A stretch of DNA of 64,000 nt. Origin: Terribacillus saccharophilus. Its GTDB lineage: Bacteria > Bacillota > Bacilli > Bacillales > Amphibacillaceae. A model generated the notes under the pieces. That model was not told where the DNA came from and ran no database searches. It saw nothing but the letters and a program-made list of their open reading frames with translations. A program made the translations under genes and the position numbers. Below are positions 40,691 to 49,539 of the stretch, piece by piece; positions within the stretch are counted from its first letter, which is position 1; every line of letters begins with the position of its first letter. The stretch spans positions 31,960 through 95,959 of the forward strand of contig NZ_NPBD01000014.1 in the NCBI RefSeq assembly GCF_002272745.1. The letters run 5' to 3'.

Positions 40691-41661
40691 TTCATCCAAT
40701 TAACGAGGACGAATAATATTGGTACCACTACAATAAGCGAAGATGTCGCAACAATCCAATTTGAGTTGGCCAGCTCCATGTCGAGATTGTACAGCCGCGG
40801 CGGTACAAGAGAAGCTACTGCAGGTGGCATAGCAGACATAATGAGTAGCACCTGTAATAATATACCGTCATACAAGTTGCCAAGTCCAAGTAAATAGGCA
40901 CCACCAGTGATGACAAGCGGTACAGCCAGGAACTTGATCGGAATCAGCCAAATGCTCAAATTCCAGTATTTCTTTACCGATGCAATTCGCATACTGAAGC
41001 CAATCGGGATTAGAAGCAGGATGGATGCCAATGCAACAAGGGTTGAATTGCTTGCGCCCAGCCATTCAAATCTATCTATTGGGGATAGGTTCAGCGCAGC
41101 ACCAATGATGATAGAGCAGAAGGTGATCATAATGAATGGATCTTTTATTATCCGCACCACACGTGATCCTGAACTATTCTCTTCGATTGTCCCGTATGAT
41201 TTTGCGATTGGATAGATGATCGTATAGTACGTGAATTCCTCAAGCAGACGGAACATTGCAGCATATGCGACTGCTTGCTCGCCAATGAACAGCACACAGA
41301 AAAGCAAACCGAAGCTTCCAAGGTTGAGAAATGCTCCAGAAACGAACATGGATCCAATCTGATCTCTCGGCAGCTTCTGCCATTTAGAGAAGAGTAAGGC
41401 CAGACCTGCACCAAGGAATATTGTTATGATTCCGAAGATTGGTAAGTAGATCAGTTTGACATTAGTAAGGTCAGCTGACCAGAAGGCACTAATTAAGATA
41501 ATTGGATTCAGGACGAGCAGGACGACCCGAATCAGCGCATTCATGAAATAATTAAGTGAGAACCATTCCGGAAGCCGGTATTTCTCGGCGATTATCCGGA
41601 TGACCCTGCCGATGATAAGTCCGATTAGAATGATGGATATGGCATAGATGAAGCTTCCGAT
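40687..41661 (-). CDS. AEC (auxin efflux carrier-like) family transporter, non-canonical start
   Basis: A membrane protein with about ten helices. LNPIILISAFW, GAFLNLGSFGLLFCVLFIG and the C-terminal LLIMSAMPPAVASLVPPRLY are AEC signatures; such carriers export organic acids. The first ATG is at 41544, but it has no ribosome-binding site and would remove the first membrane helix (SFIYAISIILIGLIIGRVIR), which is encoded in frame upstream. AAAAGGAGG sits right before this segment, yet no in-frame ATG, GTG or TTG exists between the preceding stop and 41544; ATC at 41661 is the best-placed candidate. Either an unusual start is used or the start codon has been lost. Confidence 0.65.
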   Translation of the reverse strand: MGSFIYAISIILIGLIIGRVIRIIAEKYRLPEWFSLNYFMNALIRVVLLVLNPIILISAFWSADLTNVKLIYLPIFGIITIFLGAGLALLFSKWQKLPRDQIGSMFVSGAFLNLGSFGLLFCVLFIGEQAVAYAAMFRLLEEFTYYTIIYPIAKSYGTIEENSSGSRVVRIIKDPFIMITFCSIIIGAALNLSPIDRFEWLGASNSTLVALASILLLIPIGFSMRIASVKKYWNLSIWLIPIKFLAVPLVITGGAYLLGLGNLYDGILLQVLLIMSAMPPAVASLVPPRLYNLDMELANSNWIVATSSLIVVVPILFVLVNWMN

Positions 41662-41786
41662 AAGGCCGTTCCTCCTTTTAGCAAGATGCTACATGATGTA
41701 TTCCCTGTTTTCTATTATATACAGCATTCATAATTGTATCGATATTGCAGGGTATTGTCTAAAGAAATTGGTAAATTAGGCTTGTA

Positions 41787-41822
41787 TAAAAAAACACCCG
41801 CCATACTAGGCAGGTGTTTCAC
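41787..41822. terminator. Terminator of the LTA synthase gene
   Basis: AACACCCGCC pairs with GGCAGGTGTT with one mismatch; the minus strand T-run follows. Confidence 0.75.
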
Positions 41823-41824
41823 AA

Positions 41825-43756
41825 TTATTCTTCCTCAGACTCCGAACGATTATTATAATCATAATCACTCGCTTTTACTGGCGTCCAGCCTTCCGGATCA
41901 TAGAAACGGAGCAGGTCACCATAAAGGATTTTATCGTTGAGGCTTAGCTTCTTAGCTAAGTCTTCTTTTTCTTTTTTGATTTCTTCAATCTTGGCTTCAT
42001 CTTCGACTATTTCTCCAGTGGCAGTATCGTAATACGTGTCGCCTAGTACGGTGTAATCCTTGCTGATGAAATCACCATTACGTAGGCCTACAATACCGTT
42101 ATGCTCCTCGGACAGTAGATCTGTACCGAACTGGATATACTTCGATGAGTCAATACCGAGCAAATGTTCAAGTGTCGGAAGGACATCAAGCTCGCCGCCA
42201 TACGTATGGTTTACGCCGCCTTCAAGACCTGGAGCCTTGATCATGAGCGGTACACGCTGCATTTGAGCATTTTGATAATCCGTCATTTCTTTTCCAGTAA
42301 TCTCTTCCATAGCACGATTGTGGTTAGTCGAGATACCATAATGATCTCCGTAAAGCAGGATAACAGAGTTATCATACATTCCGGATTCCTTCAGGTCGTT
42401 GAAGAACTGTTCCAGTGATTCATCCAGGTATCGCGCTGTCTGGAAGTAGTTATCAACAGTGGAGTCTCCTGTTGTTGCTTTATCGATCGTAGCATCTTCT
42501 GGATCAAGTGTGAACGGATAATGGTTCGTCAGCGTGATCATATGTGCATAAAATGGCTGATTAAGTGATTCAAGCAACGGCATGGATTCCTCGAAGAATG
42601 GTTTATCCTTCAGACCGTAGTTAACCGAGTTTTCCATGTTGTAATATGTGGAATCAAAGAAGTGATCGACTCCGAATTGCTTGTAAATTTCATCACGGTT
42701 CCAGAATGTCTTCTCGTCACCGTGGAATACAGCGCTCGTATAGCCTTGCTCCTGGTTCAGGATGGCAGGCGCTGCTTGATAAGTGTTCGTACCTTTTACA
42801 GAGAAAGCAGATCCTTGCGGAAGTCCGTATAGGGAGTTATCCATTAACAGCTCTGCGTCTGCGGTTTTACCTTGTTCTGTTTGGTGGAAGAAGTTATCGA
42901 AATAAGTTATTTGCTTATCATTCACAAGTGAATTCAGGAATGGTGTAACTTCTTCGCCATTCAATTTGTAATTGATCAGGAAGCTTTGGAAGCTTTCCAA
43001 ATGAATTTTAATGACGTTCATGCCTTCTGCTTTTCCGAAGTATTTCGCATTCGGTTCAGCATAGTTTGCCTCAGTGAATTCCGTCACTTCGGATAAATCA
43101 CTCGGACTTGCCATAACTCGCTGAGTAGAAGTCTTCGCATTTTGTACTGCATCATAAATTGTATAGTTGTAAGGTCCAAGATATTTCACTAAGTACGTGC
43201 GGTCGAAGGTACGCTGCAGCAGCTGCGGGCGATCGACTTCGGCCAGGCCAAGGTTGACTGCAAATAGAGCCACACCGGAGATGATGACCATGGCTGTCTT
43301 GCGGAAAGCAAGGCGCTCGATACTCCAATTCTTTCTTGTGTAGATATAAAAGACGATCAGCAAGATGATGTCTAGGAAGTAGATGAAGTCATAGCCTTCC
43401 ATCAGTCCGAAGATACTGCCGCCCATGCCGGAACTTAAATTATCTGTTTGCTTTAATGTTGGCAGGGTAATGAAATCATTAAAGAATCGGTAGTACAGGA
43501 CATTGGCATAAAGCAAGAAGCTCATGATGAAATCAATGACTAAAAGCCAAATCCCCATTCTTCTGCCTTTTGCTAGGAATGCAAGCCCCAGAAATACAAT
43601 GCTCGCACTAAGTGGGTTTATTACCAGCAGGAATTCCTGCATAGCATTTGTTATATCCAGGTTGAATTCCTGTTTATAAGAAAAATACGTCTTGGCCCAT
43701 AAGAAAATCACAGCCAGCGTAAAAAATCCTTTTTTTGAAGCCAAAAGCTTCTTCAT
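41825..43756 (-). CDS. Lipoteichoic acid synthase family protein
   Basis: A 643-residue LtaS-type enzyme with five N-terminal membrane helices (~1-185) and an extracellular sulfatase-like domain (~215-600). Catalytic residues are seen: metal-binding glutamate in IKIHLESFQSF (~255), the nucleophilic threonine in TEQGKTADAELL (~300), and ILLYGDHYGIS (~470). It polymerises glycerol phosphate from phosphatidylglycerol onto a glycolipid anchor. The tail is acidic (NNRSESEEE). LtaS, YfnI and YqgS are alternatives; the paralogue cannot be fixed. GAAGAGGTGAAAGATA precedes the ATG. Confidence 0.9.
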   Translation of the reverse strand: MKKLLASKKGFFTLAVIFLWAKTYFSYKQEFNLDITNAMQEFLLVINPLSASIVFLGLAFLAKGRRMGIWLLVIDFIMSFLLYANVLYYRFFNDFITLPTLKQTDNLSSGMGGSIFGLMEGYDFIYFLDIILLIVFYIYTRKNWSIERLAFRKTAMVIISGVALFAVNLGLAEVDRPQLLQRTFDRTYLVKYLGPYNYTIYDAVQNAKTSTQRVMASPSDLSEVTEFTEANYAEPNAKYFGKAEGMNVIKIHLESFQSFLINYKLNGEEVTPFLNSLVNDKQITYFDNFFHQTEQGKTADAELLMDNSLYGLPQGSAFSVKGTNTYQAAPAILNQEQGYTSAVFHGDEKTFWNRDEIYKQFGVDHFFDSTYYNMENSVNYGLKDKPFFEESMPLLESLNQPFYAHMITLTNHYPFTLDPEDATIDKATTGDSTVDNYFQTARYLDESLEQFFNDLKESGMYDNSVILLYGDHYGISTNHNRAMEEITGKEMTDYQNAQMQRVPLMIKAPGLEGGVNHTYGGELDVLPTLEHLLGIDSSKYIQFGTDLLSEEHNGIVGLRNGDFISKDYTVLGDTYYDTATGEIVEDEAKIEEIKKEKEDLAKKLSLNDKILYGDLLRFYDPEGWTPVKASDYDYNNRSESEEE

Positions 43757-43931
43757 TATCTTTCACCTCTTCATTTTCTTATCAGGCGTCATATTGAGTT
43801 GAACTGAACAACAACATAGATTCTATCAATTTATAATCTAAAAAACAATTAAGACCCAAAACAAAATTTGGGCTCATAATCTATAAATATAACAGATTCC
43901 TACGAAAAAGCAAAATGGGAAATTTAACCCG

Positions 43932-43964
43932 AAAAAAAAGAGTGCAAATTGCACTCTTTTTTAC
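43932..43964. terminator. Terminator of the DUF1232 gene
   Basis: AAAGAGTGCAA pairs with TTGCACTCTTT, flanked by A- and T-tracts. Confidence 0.85.
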
Positions 43965-44392
43965 AATGCACCCGCTGCACCAGTTGTCTGGGGTTCAATC
44001 GGCTGCTGATGTTTCCATTGCTTATATGCTGCTACATCCTGTTGTATCTGCTTAAAGGTGAAGGCGATGAGCGCAACGTCATCAAGCAGTCCTCCTGGAA
44101 TGAAATCCGGTACAAAATCAATTGGACTAAGGAAATAGAGGAAGGTTGCTGCAATCATTAGCAGCGATTTCGTAGGCAGGTGGGTGTACGCACCTTTGCG
44201 CCAGTCGCGGAGCATGTCCACCATCAACTGCAAATCTGACCAGATTTCCGCGAGTTTACCTTTATTATCCGTTGCTTTAGTTGATACATTAGCAAGGAGC
44301 TCCTTCGATTTTTCCTTATCCTGCAGCAATGCTTTTGCCTTTGGCGTGTAAGCATGCCGTTTCTCCAGGAGCTGTTTTAGGTTCCATTTCAT
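43961..44392 (-). CDS. DUF1232/YkvA family membrane protein
   Basis: A 143-residue protein. The DUF1232 core LLMIAATFLYFLSPIDFVPDF (~80-100) followed by IPGGLLDDVALIAFTFKQIQ is diagnostic: a membrane helix then the conserved SPIDxxPD turn. The N-terminal half is a charged helical region. Function unknown. AACAAGGAGGTACACCTT precedes the ATG. Confidence 0.88.
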   Translation of the reverse strand: MKWNLKQLLEKRHAYTPKAKALLQDKEKSKELLANVSTKATDNKGKLAEIWSDLQLMVDMLRDWRKGAYTHLPTKSLLMIAATFLYFLSPIDFVPDFIPGGLLDDVALIAFTFKQIQQDVAAYKQWKHQQPIEPQTTGAAGAL

Positions 44393-44463
44393 AAGGTGTA
44401 CCTCCTTGTTTGCTTCTAGTTTCTATTATGAGGAACAATTCCTTGTCATGCAAGGAAGGGGCT

Positions 44464-44637
44464 TTAGTCAATCTTTTTTACGAGCACCCGGTATCGTTCC
44501 GGCAGCGTATCTTTTGCCTTCACATGCTGCATGAAGGATTCTGCTTCTTCATATGAGTCAAAAGTGTATACTTCTCCGTCCTTTCCGACGAATTCAAGCT
44601 TCACTTGATTTGAGTCGATTGCAATGACTTTAAACAT
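44464..44637 (-). CDS. Hypothetical 57-residue protein
   Basis: A small soluble protein, MFKVIAIDSNQVKLEFVGKD then VYTFDSYEEAESFMQHVKAK and ending VLVKKID. The pattern is a beta hairpin followed by a helix and strand. AAAGGAGAGCACT precedes the ATG at 44637. I do not recognise a family. It lies ~70 bases upstream of the DUF1232 gene on the same strand and may be cotranscribed. Confidence 0.65.
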   Translation of the reverse strand: MFKVIAIDSNQVKLEFVGKDGEVYTFDSYEEAESFMQHVKAKDTLPERYRVLVKKID

Positions 44638-44793
44638 AGTGCTCTCCTTTCGAATGCTGACAGCACCGTTTGGCCGCTGGCAGAAAGAGCTGAGTAAAAT
44701 AGGTTTTTCCAGCTCAGATGACTCAAGATGATGTAAAGTTTTCTCGGAAAAATGAAATTAAAAAATAGTTCACCTATCTATTATAAAGAAAGT

Positions 44794-44865
44794 GAGCAGA
44801 GAGAGGAAGCGAGAACTCAAAAATGGGGAAAAGCAGGCAGCGGGGGCTGCCTGCTTTTCTGTTGT
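44794..44865 (+). ncRNA. Candidate short RNA with intrinsic terminator
   Basis: A plausible promoter (TTAAAA, 18-base spacer, TATAAA at 44782-44787) is followed ~40 bases later by AAAAGCAGGCAGC-ggg-GCTGCCTGCTTTT (44829-44858) and TCTGTTGTTG. No gene on the plus strand lies upstream for which this could be the end. A ~70-nt RNA is inferred. A small frame starting MGKSRQRGLPAFLLLL overlaps the stem but has no good ribosome-binding site. Confidence 0.35.
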
Positions 44866-45001
44866 TGTTAGAAATAAGTGTGGTGAGACGAACGAAATAT
44901 GTGGGAAGTAATACTGTTAGAAAACATATTTTATCGTTCTCATTTATATAGACGTGCGCCACTAAGGAATAGTTTCATTTTTTCAAGAGAAGTTTTGAGA
45001 G

Positions 45002-45027
45002 GTTTAGGTTTAACAGGCAAAAGGTAT
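45002..45027 (+). promoter_or_regulatory. Sigma-B-like promoter of the alcohol dehydrogenase
   Basis: GTTTAG (45002-45007), 14-base spacer, AGGTAT (45022-45027): one mismatch in each box to GTTTAA/GGGTAT. Confidence 0.5.
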
Positions 45028-45063
45028 AGTCTTTCAACTAACTGGATAAAGGAGATTGGTACC

Positions 45064-46203
45064 ATGCAAGCAGTCACGTTCCAAGGTAAGGAAAATATCG
45101 AAGTCAAATCAGTAGAAGCTCCTTCAATCGAGAAATCGACCGATATGATCGTACGTATAACAGCAACTGGTATCTGCGGTTCTGATCTGCATTTGTATCA
45201 TGGTGGAATTATGCCGGAGAAGGATTATATCATTGGTCACGAGCCGATGGGTATTGTAGAAGAAGTGGGACCTGATGTGAAAAACCTGAAAAAAGGAGAC
45301 CGTGTTGTCATCCCATTCAATATTGGCTGCGGCGAATGCTATTATTGTAACCACCAGATGGAAAGTCAATGTGATAACTCGAATGGTAATCCGCATACCG
45401 ATGCAGGAGGATTATTCGGGTTTGCAGATCAGTTCGGTGACTATCCCGGGGGGCAAGCGGAGTATCTGCGCGTACCATTTGCTGATTTCACCTCCTTCAA
45501 AGTACCTGAATCAAGTGAACTGAAGGATGAAAGTGTTGTATTCCTATCCGATGTAATCCCAACAGCTTATTGGAGTGTAGAAAACAGCGGAGTCAAAAAA
45601 GGGGATACTGTCATCATCTTGGGTGCAGGTCCAATTGGCCAGATGGCGCAGAAGTTTGCTTGGCTGAAAGGTGCAGAGCGCGTTATTGCAGTAGATAATG
45701 TACCGCATCGACTCGCGCATGCTAAACGGATGAATAATGTAGAAACCTATGACTTTACCAATAATCCTGAAATCGGTTCTTTGCTTCATAGCGATACAAA
45801 TGGCGGAGCTGATGTTGTAATTGATTGTGTCGGTATGGATGGAACAGTTCCGGAAGGTGTAACATTCGGTTCTGAACATGACAATCAGTTCGGAACAATT
45901 CAGCCAATCATTACAGCAAGTGAAGCGGTGGGTAAATTCGGAACCGTTCAGCTGACTGGCGTATATGGAACAGAAGCAAATGGATTCCCAATTGGTGATT
46001 TCTTCACGCGGAACGTGACGCTTACAATGGGACAGGCTCCAGTTATCCATCTGATGCCGAAGCTATATCAGATGGTAGAGGAAGGGGTATTCGATCCTAC
46101 GGATATCATCACACACACAATGAAAATTAGTGAAGCAAAAGAAGCTTACAAAATATTCGATGAAAAGTCGGATAATAACATCAAAGTACTATTGAAGCCA
46201 TAA
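45064..46203 (+). CDS. Zinc-dependent alcohol dehydrogenase, formaldehyde-dehydrogenase-like
   Basis: A 379-residue medium-chain dehydrogenase. The catalytic zinc motif is TGICGSDLHLYHGG (C36) with GHEPMGIVEEVG; the structural zinc cysteines are in CGECYYCNHQMESQC (~97-111). The NAD-binding fold is VIILGAGPIGQMAQ (~180). It belongs to the FDH-like group (long insert DTNGGADVVIDCVG region), like B. subtilis AdhB. It may oxidise alcohols or S-hydroxymethyl thiols. AAAGGAGATTGGTACC precedes the ATG. The sigma-B-like promoter suggests stress induction. Confidence 0.88.
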   Translation: MQAVTFQGKENIEVKSVEAPSIEKSTDMIVRITATGICGSDLHLYHGGIMPEKDYIIGHEPMGIVEEVGPDVKNLKKGDRVVIPFNIGCGECYYCNHQMESQCDNSNGNPHTDAGGLFGFADQFGDYPGGQAEYLRVPFADFTSFKVPESSELKDESVVFLSDVIPTAYWSVENSGVKKGDTVIILGAGPIGQMAQKFAWLKGAERVIAVDNVPHRLAHAKRMNNVETYDFTNNPEIGSLLHSDTNGGADVVIDCVGMDGTVPEGVTFGSEHDNQFGTIQPIITASEAVGKFGTVQLTGVYGTEANGFPIGDFFTRNVTLTMGQAPVIHLMPKLYQMVEEGVFDPTDIITHTMKISEAKEAYKIFDEKSDNNIKVLLKP

Positions 46204-46240
46204 AAAACAGGAGCTGCGAGATGCAGCTCCTGTTTTAGTT
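46204..46240. terminator. Bidirectional terminator
   Basis: AACAGGAGCTGC pairs with GCAGCTCCTGTT around GAGAT, with A- and T-tracts. Confidence 0.88.
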
Positions 46241-47386
46241 TGTTTTGGTTGTTTCTTCATATAGATGTGATCTCTTTTTGAACCAATGGAAGGTATGCGT
46301 GACGATGACCTTCAGAATCGCATATCCCGGAACGGCTAAGATAACGCCAACTACGCCGAATAGATTTCCGGCAGTAAGGATAACGAATATGATTGTAATT
46401 GGGTGTACGCGAATGTTTCTGCCCATAATCTGCGGTGTGATCAGCTTTCCTTCTACTAACTGAACAACCGTCCAGACAATGATCAGCTTCAGGAGCATGA
46501 ACGGCGATGTAACAATCGCAATGATGATCGCAGGTGTAATGGCTATCGCTGGTCCAAGATAAGGAACAACACTAGTGAACGCCGCGATGACGGCAAGTAC
46601 TGGTGCGTAATCAAGACCAATGATCAAATAGCCGATATACAGCAGGATACCAATGACAAAGCTGACAATTATCTGACCGCGTATGTAGGAACTGATCTGA
46701 TGGTTCATCTCTGACATTACTTCGAAAGTTTGGCTGCGAAAGCGTACTGGAAGCAATTTTAAAATATAGACTGGCAGTTTCTTGCCATCCTTCAGTAAAT
46801 AGAAGAGGATGAAAGGCACTGTTACAATAGCTATGATTACTTCTGTTACTGCGCCGACAAAGCTCGTCAAGTTAGTGAACAAATTATTCAGCATACTAGT
46901 TCCGCGAGTCTGTAACTCATTCAGAATCTGATTGAAATCAAAATTGCCTGATTGCTGAATCTGATTGACTATATTACTGCCTGTTATAGATTGGACCACG
47001 TCAATGCCTTGCTCAAAATAGTCGGTACTATTTTCAATCAAGCTCAATGTCTGTTCCTTCAGTACAGGAATAACTAAGCTGATAAGAATTGTCAGTAATC
47101 CAATGATAACAAGGTAGAGGACGATGATGGAATAAATGCGTTTCACACGCTTTTTCTCTAGGTAATTGACTATCGGCACTGTCAAATAATAGACAATACC
47201 GGTTAATATGATGGGCAATATAATTGTTTTCACGATGACGACAATTGGTGTGAAAATAAATGATACTCGTGAATAGATGAGTACATTCAGCCCGATGATG
47301 AAAAGAATCAGCATCGCGATGACAAATTTATTATTCAGGAAAAATTTGCTGAATTTCCCCGGTTTGGTACGTTGTAGATCTGGCAT
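46235..47386 (-). CDS. AI-2E family transporter (YueF/PerM-like)
   Basis: A 383-residue membrane protein of the AI-2 exporter superfamily with about eight helices and a large extracytoplasmic loop (~120-175). The C-terminal signature [20 protein letters not shown] (~310) and [20 protein letters not shown] are diagnostic. Members include sodium/proton antiporters and peptide or signal exporters; the substrate is unknown. AGAGGAGAGGATTGCC precedes the ATG. Confidence 0.9.
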   Translation of the reverse strand: MPDLQRTKPGKFSKFFLNNKFVIAMLILFIIGLNVLIYSRVSFIFTPIVVIVKTIILPIILTGIVYYLTVPIVNYLEKKRVKRIYSIIVLYLVIIGLLTILISLVIPVLKEQTLSLIENSTDYFEQGIDVVQSITGSNIVNQIQQSGNFDFNQILNELQTRGTSMLNNLFTNLTSFVGAVTEVIIAIVTVPFILFYLLKDGKKLPVYILKLLPVRFRSQTFEVMSEMNHQISSYIRGQIIVSFVIGILLYIGYLIIGLDYAPVLAVIAAFTSVVPYLGPAIAITPAIIIAIVTSPFMLLKLIIVWTVVQLVEGKLITPQIMGRNIRVHPITIIFVILTAGNLFGVVGVILAVPGYAILKVIVTHTFHWFKKRSHLYEETTKTN

Positions 47387-47710
47387 GGCAATCCTCTCCT
47401 CTTTGGCCCGCTGTTCCGTAATTCTATCGTTCCTTCTATCGTTCTATCATTATAGCCTAATATAAAGGCGAATAACCGTTATGTTTATTTTAATCTTATG
47501 TACTGAATTAATCTACTTAAGTACTCGATGTAAAGTAAGATTAAGTGTTATTAATTTAATTAGGTGAATTATTAACAACATTATCCACAGTAACATCTTT
47601 GTAAAATAAACTAAAAATAGACTTATGCACATTATCCACAACTTTGGGTTAGATAATTGTGCACAAGTCAGTTGGTACTAACATAATGTCAGTATACATC
47701 ATGCAGATAA
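47387..47710. other. Gap between AI-2E gene and yfhF, holding the DnaA-box cluster
   Basis: 324 bases with no gene. The left part (47500-47580) is very AT-rich and the right part carries DnaA boxes. Confidence 0.6.
47581..47665 (+). promoter_or_regulatory. Cluster of DnaA boxes outside oriC
   Basis: Three boxes match TTATnCACA exactly and in the same orientation: TTATCCACA (47581-47589), TTATGCACA (47623-47631) and TTATCCACA (47632-47640), the last two head-to-tail without a gap. A fourth, TTGTGCACA (47657-47665), has one mismatch. AT-rich sequence lies to the left. dnaA and dnaN are not nearby, so this is not the main origin. In B. subtilis such clusters bind DnaA and restrain over-initiation. 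Confidence 0.7.
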
Positions 47711-48607
47711 TTATAAAGCTTGTTCCAACGCATCGGATAAGGCAGGGAATCGGAATTGGTACCCATTGTCGAGCGCTTTTTTCGGATAAACACATTGTCC
47801 TTCGAGAACTAACGTGCTCATTTCACCCAAAGCTTTCTGTATGACTGGAGCTGGTGCTGCAGTCCAATAAGGGCGATGCAGTGTCTTGGCTAGTGTCTTG
47901 CTGAAATCCTTATTCCGTCGCGGAGAGGGAGCAGTTACGTTGAGCGGTCCTTTGATGGAATCCTGTTCGATTGCATAAGCAATCAACCCTGCTGCATCTA
48001 GAACATGGATCCAGGAAAGCCATTGTTCACCGCTGCCTATCTTACCGCCTGCGAAATAACGGAAAGGCAGCTGCATGAGCGGAAGTGCTCCTTTATCACC
48101 CAAAACAATGCCAAAGCGTGCAAGTACAGTCCGGATTCCGAGACTTTTTGCTTGCTTGGCGGTTTCTTCCCACTCATATGTCACGTCTGCCAGAAAATCC
48201 TGTCCGCGCTTCGTTGTATCTTCGGTGAAAGCATCTTGTTCGCTTGTACCGTAATAGCCGACAGCAGAACCGCTGACGAAGACTTTCGGCTTCTTCGACA
48301 TTTTCCCGATCATATCAACAAGTGTTTCCGTAGCTTCCAAGCGGCTGCTTCTGATATCTTCCTTTTTTTCCTTGGTCCACTTGCCGAATAGGCTGGTTCC
48401 AGCCAGGTTGACGACAGCATCAATCTCCGGAAGCTGGGAAAGTGGATCGAATCCTTTTTTCAGCCAGCCAATATACGTGACTTGTTTTGTATCCAGTTTT
48501 TTCTCTGGTGATCGAGTAAGGATATACACATGATGTCCCTTCTCAATCAGTGTCTCTGCCAGCTGCTTTCCGACGAAACCCGTTCCGCCGCTAATGACGA
48601 TATTCAT
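47711..48607 (-). CDS. yfhF: TIGR01777 family epimerase YfhF
   Basis: A 298-residue short-chain dehydrogenase-like protein. The NAD(P)-binding motif GGTGFVGKQLAETL is at the N terminus, followed by DAVVNLAGTSLFGKWTKEKK (~65) and SGSAVGYYG (~112), family hallmarks. The C-terminal ~40 residues match the DUF1731 domain (ALGEMSTLVLEGQCVYPKKA). Relatives include cell-division SulA-like proteins; the reaction is unknown. AAAAGGAGGAATCAATC precedes the ATG. Divergent to recX as in B. subtilis. Confidence 0.9.
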   Translation of the reverse strand: MNIVISGGTGFVGKQLAETLIEKGHHVYILTRSPEKKLDTKQVTYIGWLKKGFDPLSQLPEIDAVVNLAGTSLFGKWTKEKKEDIRSSRLEATETLVDMIGKMSKKPKVFVSGSAVGYYGTSEQDAFTEDTTKRGQDFLADVTYEWEETAKQAKSLGIRTVLARFGIVLGDKGALPLMQLPFRYFAGGKIGSGEQWLSWIHVLDAAGLIAYAIEQDSIKGPLNVTAPSPRRNKDFSKTLAKTLHRPYWTAAPAPVIQKALGEMSTLVLEGQCVYPKKALDNGYQFRFPALSDALEQAL

Positions 48608-48693
48608 GATTGATTCCTCCTTTTATATTAGGTGAGCTTACAATTTTGTATGGTGTCATTTCGTGTTAAAATAGAGACACAGAGGTGTCGAAT

Positions 48694-49521
48694 ATGGTGA
48701 AAATCACGAAAATCACGACCCAAAAAAATAATATCGGGCGCTATAATATCTTTCTCGACAACGGCAAAGGTGAAAAGTTTGGCTTCGGTCTCGATGAAGA
48801 TGTCCTGATCACTAGCGGTATCACCAAAGGACAGGAAATATCCGAGGAAGCTTTGCAGTCGATTATTGAAAAAGATGCTGCACATAAGTGTTTTACCCTT
48901 GCTATACAATATCTAAGCTACCGGATGCGCTCCAAAAAAGAAATAAAAACGTATTTGCTGAAGAAGGAGCAGAATCCAACACATGTCGATGAGACTCTAA
49001 CCAGGTTGGAGGAACAGGGATATACCGATGATGCCGCTTTTGCCGGCGCTTTTGTTCGAACGAAGGTGAATACGACAAGTAAAGGTCCGCGTGTCATCCG
49101 AAAGGAATTGCAGGAAAAAGGTATTAATGGGGCCACGGCAGATCAAGCGATGACGTATTACACATTCGAAAAAGAGCTGGAGAAAGCTGTCAAGCTTGCC
49201 GGTTCGAAACTGCAGACAAAAGCAAAGAAATCTCATCAGGAGAAAATTCAGCAGGCACAGCAGCAGCTGCTTTCGAAAGGCTTTTCAAGTGCTGCTGCCA
49301 AGGAAGCAGTGTCCTTGGCACTCTCGGATGCAGATCAGGATACAGATGCAGAGCTTGAGGCTGTCCGATATCAGGGAGACAAGCTTTTGCGCAAATATGC
49401 GCAAAAAGCGGAAGGCTACGAGCTAAATCAGAAAATTAAGATGGCGCTTTATCGAAAGGGCTTCCCGATGGAACTGATCCAGAAGTATATTGAGGAAGCT
49501 AAAGAAAAAGACCTTTACTAA
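48694..49521 (+). CDS. recX: Regulatory protein RecX
   Basis: A ~275-residue RecX built of helical three-helix repeats: FTLAIQYLSYRMRSKKEIKTYL (~75), LTRLEEQGYTDDAAFAGAFV (~105), GPRVIRKELQEKGI and a duplicated C-terminal half (SHQEKIQQAQQQLLSKGF, KIKMALYRKGFPMELIQKYI). It modulates RecA filament growth. It is longer than E. coli RecX (166), as usual in Bacillus. I start at ATG 48694, eight bases after AGAGGTG; the GTG at 48685 lies in that site. Confidence 0.9.
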   Translation: MVKITKITTQKNNIGRYNIFLDNGKGEKFGFGLDEDVLITSGITKGQEISEEALQSIIEKDAAHKCFTLAIQYLSYRMRSKKEIKTYLLKKEQNPTHVDETLTRLEEQGYTDDAAFAGAFVRTKVNTTSKGPRVIRKELQEKGINGATADQAMTYYTFEKELEKAVKLAGSKLQTKAKKSHQEKIQQAQQQLLSKGFSSAAAKEAVSLALSDADQDTDAELEAVRYQGDKLLRKYAQKAEGYELNQKIKMALYRKGFPMELIQKYIEEAKEKDLY

Positions 49522-49539
49522 CGGAAAGCAGGTGTAAAA

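Larger units (their letters stand above)
44638..45063. other. Intergenic region with orphan terminator and two promoters
   Basis: 426 bases. It holds a candidate short transcript (promoter TTAAAA/TATAAA at 44758-44787, terminator 44829-44862) and a sigma-B-like promoter for the alcohol dehydrogenase (45002-45027). An open frame reaching back to 44899 in the dehydrogenase frame lacks a ribosome-binding site. Confidence 0.5.

Noticed and set aside
44899..45063. 55-codon extension of the alcohol dehydrogenase
   Set aside because: Conserved sequence begins at 45064 behind AAAGGAG; the extension covers the sigma-B-like promoter.
47387..47710. The DnaA-box gap as chromosomal oriC
   Set aside because: No dnaA, dnaN, rpmH or gyr genes are near, and the flanking genes match a region away from the origin in B. 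subtilis.
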